9,805 bases of DNA from Synergistaceae bacterium. GTDB taxonomy: Bacteria > Synergistota > Synergistia > Synergistales > Aminobacteriaceae. Numbering within the stretch: position 1 is the first letter of the stretch; the number at the start of each line of letters is the position of its first letter. The notes under the pieces are model-generated. The model made no database searches, was not told the origin of the DNA, and saw nothing but the letters and a program-made list of their open reading frames with translations. The position numbers were made by a program, and so were the translations under genes. This document shows positions 6,551-9,805 of the stretch, piece by piece. Where the stretch lies: assembly GCA_031289165.1 (NCBI GenBank), contig JAITPZ010000114.1, forward strand, positions 1 through 9,805. Direction: 5' to 3'.

Positions 6551-7849
6551 ATGAAGAAGGACGGGAACGTGTTGAGTACGATAGTCATAGGCTTTGCGCT
6601 TTTCGCCTCTTTTTTTGGCGCCGGGAATCTGATCTTTCCTCCGTCTATCGGCCTTGCGTCAGGTAAGGACTGGCTTCCGGCCCTGGCGGGTTTCGCGATC
6701 TCCGGGGTGTTGCTCCCCGTTCTGTCCTTTGTGGCGGTCGCCCGCGCCGGAGGGACCGAGGAGGGGATCGCCTCGGACATGGGCAGGGTCTTTTCCGTTC
6801 TTTTCGCGTCCGTCGTCATGCTCTGCACCAGCCTTCTGATCGCGGTCCCCCGGACCGCGGCGACCACTCACGAACTCGGTATCGTCCCCCTTTTCGGCAC
6901 CCTGTCCCAGATGTGGACCTCCTGCGTCTTTTTCGGAATCGTGCTTTACCTTTCCTACAATCCCTCGACCGTCGTCGAGATGATCGGCAAATACCTGACC
7001 CCCGTCCTCATCGTCATCATGGTCGTCATTATCGTGAAGGGTTTTGCCTCACCCATCGGGGTTCCCGCGCAGACCGCGCTTTCCGGGGCTTTTCGGAGGG
7101 GATTCATCGACGGTTATCAGACGCTCGACGTCTTTGGCGGCCTGGTTTTTTCGGGCGCCGTATTCGCCGCCGTCGTCTCGCACGAGCCGGACGACCGGCG
7201 AGCTCAGATGAAAATGGCCTGCGGATGCACACTGGTCGCGGGAGTTTCCCTTTTCCTCATCTATGGCGGTCTGCTCTACCTCGGGGCCACCGGTACGGAC
7301 TTTTTCAACGAGGACATGGGACGTCCCGCTCTTCTGCTCGCCCTGATCGGCAGGCTTTTCAATCGCTTCGGTCCGCAGTCGCTCGCCTTCGCCACCATCT
7401 TTGCCTGTCTGACCACTGCCATCGGGCTGACTGCGGGCGCGGCGTACTTCTTCGACCGCGTGTCGAAGGGAGGGCTGCCCTACAGGGCCAACGTCGTCGT
7501 CATCTGCGTCGTCAGCCTGCTGATCTCCATGCTGGGCGTCGATATGATCGTCAACTGCGCCGCTCCCGTCCTGATCTTCATCTATCCCGCCGCTATCGTT
7601 CTGGTGCTGCTGAACGTCTTTCGCTCCTCCGCCTTCAACAGGGGCACGTTCCTTGGGGCGGTGTACAGCACGCTCCTGATCGGGTTCATCGAGATGCTCC
7701 CCGTTCTGGGAATTCACGACGAAACGATGCTCACCGCCTTCAACGTCCTTCCCTTCGCCACCCACGGCTTTGCATGGACGGTCCCCGCCCTGGTCTGCGG
7801 CGTCATCGGAACGTTTCTCCGGAAAAGGATGGAAATGAAGCAGAGCTGA
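6551..7849 (+). CDS. brnQ: Branched-chain amino acid:cation symporter, BrnQ/LIVCS family
   Basis: Inner-membrane carrier importing leucine, isoleucine and valine with a cation. It has 432 residues, normal for the family, and is hydrophobic throughout with about 12 predicted membrane segments and a short basic C-terminus (RKRMEMKQS). The N-terminus carries the family signature around a broken first helix (FFGAGNLIFPP, residues 21-31), and IAVPRTAATTHELG matches the conserved PRT segment of BrnQ proteins. FFDRVSKGG and the long hydrophobic helices near the end complete the picture. The start at 6551 has a strong ribosome binding site. The gene stands alone on the plus strand and converges on the dehydratase-like operon. 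Imported branched-chain amino acids would serve as growth substrates or precursors in an amino-acid fermenter. The substrate is assigned from the family, not proven. Confidence 0.93.
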   Translation: MKKDGNVLSTIVIGFALFASFFGAGNLIFPPSIGLASGKDWLPALAGFAISGVLLPVLSFVAVARAGGTEEGIASDMGRVFSVLFASVVMLCTSLLIAVPRTAATTHELGIVPLFGTLSQMWTSCVFFGIVLYLSYNPSTVVEMIGKYLTPVLIVIMVVIIVKGFASPIGVPAQTALSGAFRRGFIDGYQTLDVFGGLVFSGAVFAAVVSHEPDDRRAQMKMACGCTLVAGVSLFLIYGGLLYLGATGTDFFNEDMGRPALLLALIGRLFNRFGPQSLAFATIFACLTTAIGLTAGAAYFFDRVSKGGLPYRANVVVICVVSLLISMLGVDMIVNCAAPVLIFIYPAAIVLVLLNVFRSSAFNRGTFLGAVYSTLLIGFIEMLPVLGIHDETMLTAFNVLPFATHGFAWTVPALVCGVIGTFLRKRMEMKQS

Positions 7850-7857
7850 GAAATATT

Positions 7858-7896
7858 GGGGTTCTGCCCCGGACTCCGCAGGGGGGCGCGGACCTA
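7858..7896. terminator. Hairpin-rich spacer between convergent genes, possible bidirectional terminator
   Basis: Two short hairpins sit between brnQ and the minus-strand operon. The first is GGGG (7858-7861), loop TTCTG, CCCC (7867-7870). The second is TCCGC (7875-7879), an eight-base loop, GCGGA (7888-7892). On the plus strand the second is followed by a T-rich run into the neighbouring gene's end. On the minus strand the first is followed by AATATTTCT. CCCC at 7867 can alternatively pair with GGGG at 7881. The stems are short, so efficiency is uncertain. The position between converging stops is the main support. Confidence 0.4.
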
Positions 7897-8760
7897 TTAT
7901 TTATTTAATTTTATCGCCTGCCGCCGGGCCATTTCGGCCGCGCCCAGAGCGCCGGCGTACTGGGAGGCCTCGTCGATGCGGAGGGGGACTCCCAGTCGTT
8001 TTTCTAGGAGCCGCGCCAGATTGCGGCTGCGCGACGCGCCGCCGGTGAAGGCGACGCTGCCGGACGCGGAAAGTCCCACCCGGCGCAGCATACCCTCGGC
8101 ACGCGACGCGATGGCGTCCAAAATTCCAAGCGCGATGGCGCGCCTGTCGATTCCTCTGGCCAAAAGCCCCACGACCTCGGACTCCGCGAACACCGTACAC
8201 ATGCTCGATATCGGGTGAGGTTCGAGGTCGTCGGGCAGCGAGCTGAACTCCTCCAGTCCGCAGCCCAGCATTACGGCCATGTTCTGCAAAAAGCGTCCCG
8301 TTCCGGCGGCGCATTTGTCGTTCATCAGAAAGTTGGAAACATTGCCTGCCCGGTCGAGCGCGATCGCCTTGCTGTCCTGTCCCCCGATGTCCAGGATCGT
8401 CCGCACGTCACGGGCGTCCTCGAAGAGGCGTCGGGCTCCCAGCGCGTGACACGAAATTTCGGTGATCGTGGCGTCGGACTCCACGGCGTTTCTTCCGTAC
8501 CCCGTGGCGACGATGCGCGTCACGTTGTCGCGGGTGACGCCGCTTTCGCCGAGCAGGCGATGCAGCGCCTCCGCTCCCGACTCTCCGGGACTCCATCCCG
8601 TCGGCGCGATCAGGCGGGCGCGCCACGTGTCGTCCTCCAGCAGGACGGCCTTCACGGCCACGGACCCGATGTCCAACCCGACCGCCCTTATAAAGGGCGG
8701 ATCAAAGTTCAGGGAGGCAGAGCCCGCCTGGCCTCCCCGAGATCCCCTCTGCCCTGTCAT
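7897..8760 (-). CDS. 2-hydroxyacyl-CoA dehydratase activator, BadF/BadG/HgdC-type ATPase
   Basis: ASKHA-fold ATPase that, as a homodimer sharing one [4Fe-4S] cluster, drives an ATP-dependent low-potential electron into its partner dehydratase-family protein. It has 287 residues. The ATG at 8760 overlaps the stop of the upstream partner (ATGA), and no strong ribosome binding site precedes it. Phosphate-1 motif GLDIGS is at 28-33 and phosphate-2 LDIGGQDSKAI at 123-133. The two cluster cysteines stand in NDKCAAGTGRF (Cys150) and SSMCTVFAESE (Cys188), 38 residues apart, close to the spacing in Acidaminococcus HgdC. A later FTGGAS is the adenosine region. About 25 residues before the first phosphate loop are extra compared with most relatives and are Gly/Ser/Arg-rich; no later in-frame start would preserve DIGS. 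The family call is firm; the partner's substrate is unknown. Confidence 0.93.
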   Translation of the reverse strand: MTGQRGSRGGQAGSASLNFDPPFIRAVGLDIGSVAVKAVLLEDDTWRARLIAPTGWSPGESGAEALHRLLGESGVTRDNVTRIVATGYGRNAVESDATITEISCHALGARRLFEDARDVRTILDIGGQDSKAIALDRAGNVSNFLMNDKCAAGTGRFLQNMAVMLGCGLEEFSSLPDDLEPHPISSMCTVFAESEVVGLLARGIDRRAIALGILDAIASRAEGMLRRVGLSASGSVAFTGGASRSRNLARLLEKRLGVPLRIDEASQYAGALGAAEMARRQAIKLNK

Positions 8761-9805
8761 GCCATCATTTCTATGAACGCGCCCATGCGCGTGGATATTT
8801 GCTCCACGTCGCCCTGGTAGTAGTCGGTCTCCACCGAGATGTAAGGGATGCCCTCCCTGTAGTCGTTTTTCAGGGCTCCGAGGCGTTCTCGCACGAGGAA
8901 GGACTCCACGCTGTACGTGTGGCAGGCCTGCAGAACGATGTCCACCACCCCGTCGGCTTCGTACTCATCGATCAGCGTTTCCAGAAGGTCGAGGCGCTTA
9001 TCGTTCGGGGACATGCAGGAGCAGGGGATGCCCAGATATTTCACGGCCAGCGCCTCGTAAGGCGGCAGGGTCTCGTCCACCGGCTCGTAGTTCGGCTTGA
9101 TCCCCCCGCAGTTCTCGAAGGCGACGATCACGCCTCCATTTTCCTCGATGGCGTTGAAAACCTTCTCCAGGCTCTTTCCCGTGGGGCAGCCGGTGACGAT
9201 GATGCGCTTCTTTTCGTCCACGACGCGGCGCTCGTCCGCTTCATAGTTCTCCCGAAGCTTTTGGACAAGCTCGCGGACCAGAGCCATCGCCTCGGGTTCT
9301 CCAAAGGAGACCTTGAAGAATTCGTTGACCAGGTGCAGCTCCCGGCCCGAAAGGGGAGGGGGGGTCAGTTTTGAGAGCTCGTAAAGTTCGCTCATCACGC
9401 GGCGCTCCTCGTTGCGCATTTTTATCTCGCTTCGCAGCTCCTCCTCCGTGATCGTCACGCCCAACTCCGCCTCCAGCCTTCGCGCCAGCCGCTCGATCTC
9501 GGTTTTCCACATCGCCGGGGCGTCCGGGCCGATGTATGTCTGAGGGAGCTGCATCACGTGCGTCGGTCGCAGACGGCCCAGCAGTTCGTACATTTTCTTT
9601 TTCCCGTCGCAGGTCGTTTCCCCAACAACCATATCGCAGAAATGGAAGTAGGGACAGGTATCGGTCAGGGCAAAGCCGTAGCTCGACTTTATCAGAGGGC
9701 AGAGGTTGCGCGGCAGGTGCTCTTCCCCCGCCGCTATGGGTTTATCGCTGGTGCTGCAGAGGGAGACGGGTATGGCGCCCGCCGCGCGGATCACCTCGAA
9801 GGGCG
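8757..9805 (-). CDS. 2-hydroxyacyl-CoA dehydratase-family protein (HgdB/YjiM or double-cubane-cluster type), N-terminus outside window
   Basis: The frame is open to the window edge, giving 348 visible residues; a GTG at 9794 is internal because the frame continues upstream as PFE and aligns with the family there. Early motifs are RAAGAIPVSLC, NLCPLIKSSYGF, CPYFHFCD and GETTCDGKKKMYELL. A helical, charged middle follows, then VTGCPTGKS, ENCGGIKPNYEP, GIPCSCMSP and QACHTYSVES. Ten cysteines are visible (16, 35, 50, 56, 65, 206, 232, 261, 263 and 294 of the fragment), enough for one or two Fe-S clusters. It is followed directly, by a four-base overlap, by its ATPase activator. Only one dehydratase-like subunit is seen, unlike the paired alpha and beta subunits of hydroxyglutaryl- or lactyl-CoA dehydratases. 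That favours the YjiM/double-cubane class, although another subunit could lie beyond the edge. The reaction is not known. Confidence 0.9.
   Translation of the reverse strand, partial: PFEVIRAAGAIPVSLCSTSDKPIAAGEEHLPRNLCPLIKSSYGFALTDTCPYFHFCDMVVGETTCDGKKKMYELLGRLRPTHVMQLPQTYIGPDAPAMWKTEIERLARRLEAELGVTITEEELRSEIKMRNEERRVMSELYELSKLTPPPLSGRELHLVNEFFKVSFGEPEAMALVRELVQKLRENYEADERRVVDEKKRIIVTGCPTGKSLEKVFNAIEENGGVIVAFENCGGIKPNYEPVDETLPPYEALAVKYLGIPCSCMSPNDKRLDLLETLIDEYEADGVVDIVLQACHTYSVESFLVRERLGALKNDYREGIPYISVETDYYQGDVEQISTRMGAFIEMMA

Noticed and set aside
7049..7765. Minus-strand frame of 238 codons within brnQ
   Set aside because: Its Asp/Gly/Gln-rich composition is what antisense of a hydrophobic transporter gene gives; no family features.
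1..9805. CRISPR array, tRNA, rRNA, insertion sequence or prophage genes
   Set aside because: I saw no regularly spaced repeats, tRNA-like cloverleaf, transposase motif or long terminal inverted repeats on either strand.

Overview
This window looks like a chromosomal segment from a GC-rich, anaerobic, amino-acid-fermenting bacterium. The order comM-dprA-topA-trmFO, a BrnQ-type branched-chain amino acid carrier and a 2-hydroxyacyl-CoA dehydratase-type protein with its ATPase activator would fit Synergistota, or possibly a Firmicutes lineage such as the Negativicutes. This is an inference from gene content; there is no rRNA or marker gene to settle it. No CRISPR array, tRNA, rRNA or insertion sequence is visible.

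Left block, plus strand, 1-6096. The 3' part of a comM/yifB AAA+ gene overlaps dprA (ATGA), pairing two genes associated with incoming single-stranded DNA and natural transformation. An AT-richer gap of about 290 bases follows, with a good sigma70-type promoter (TTGACG, 17 bases, TATAGT). This leads into a small unrecognised reading frame (2037-2381), then topA and trmFO. The small frame runs into the start of topA, and topA's own frame stays open upstream with protein-like sequence. The two may therefore be one gene separated by a single-base frame change. TopA carries an unusual Lys/Ser/Thr-rich N-terminal tail before its TOPRIM domain and three complete zinc ribbons at its C-terminus. trmFO overlaps topA by one base.

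Middle gap, 6097-6550. The familiar Firmicutes-type order would continue with xerC-hslV-hslU-codY, but here the block is interrupted. The gap is strikingly AT-rich and holds a minus-strand remnant that resembles the start of a DUF4365-like accessory protein. Beyond it lies a CodY-box-like palindrome overlapping a TATAAT, then a strong ribosome binding site for brnQ.

Right block, 6551-9805. brnQ (plus) converges on a two-gene minus-strand operon across a short hairpin-rich spacer. The operon encodes a single-subunit 2-hydroxyacyl-CoA dehydratase-family protein, cut by the window edge, and its ASKHA-fold [4Fe-4S] activator. They overlap by ATGA. A single dehydratase-like subunit with an activator resembles the YjiM/YjiL and double-cubane-cluster protein class more than a classical two-subunit dehydratase.

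Most of the window is ordinary. The points most worth a second look are the topA 5' region, the identity of the dehydratase-like pair, and the possible CodY-type operator at brnQ.
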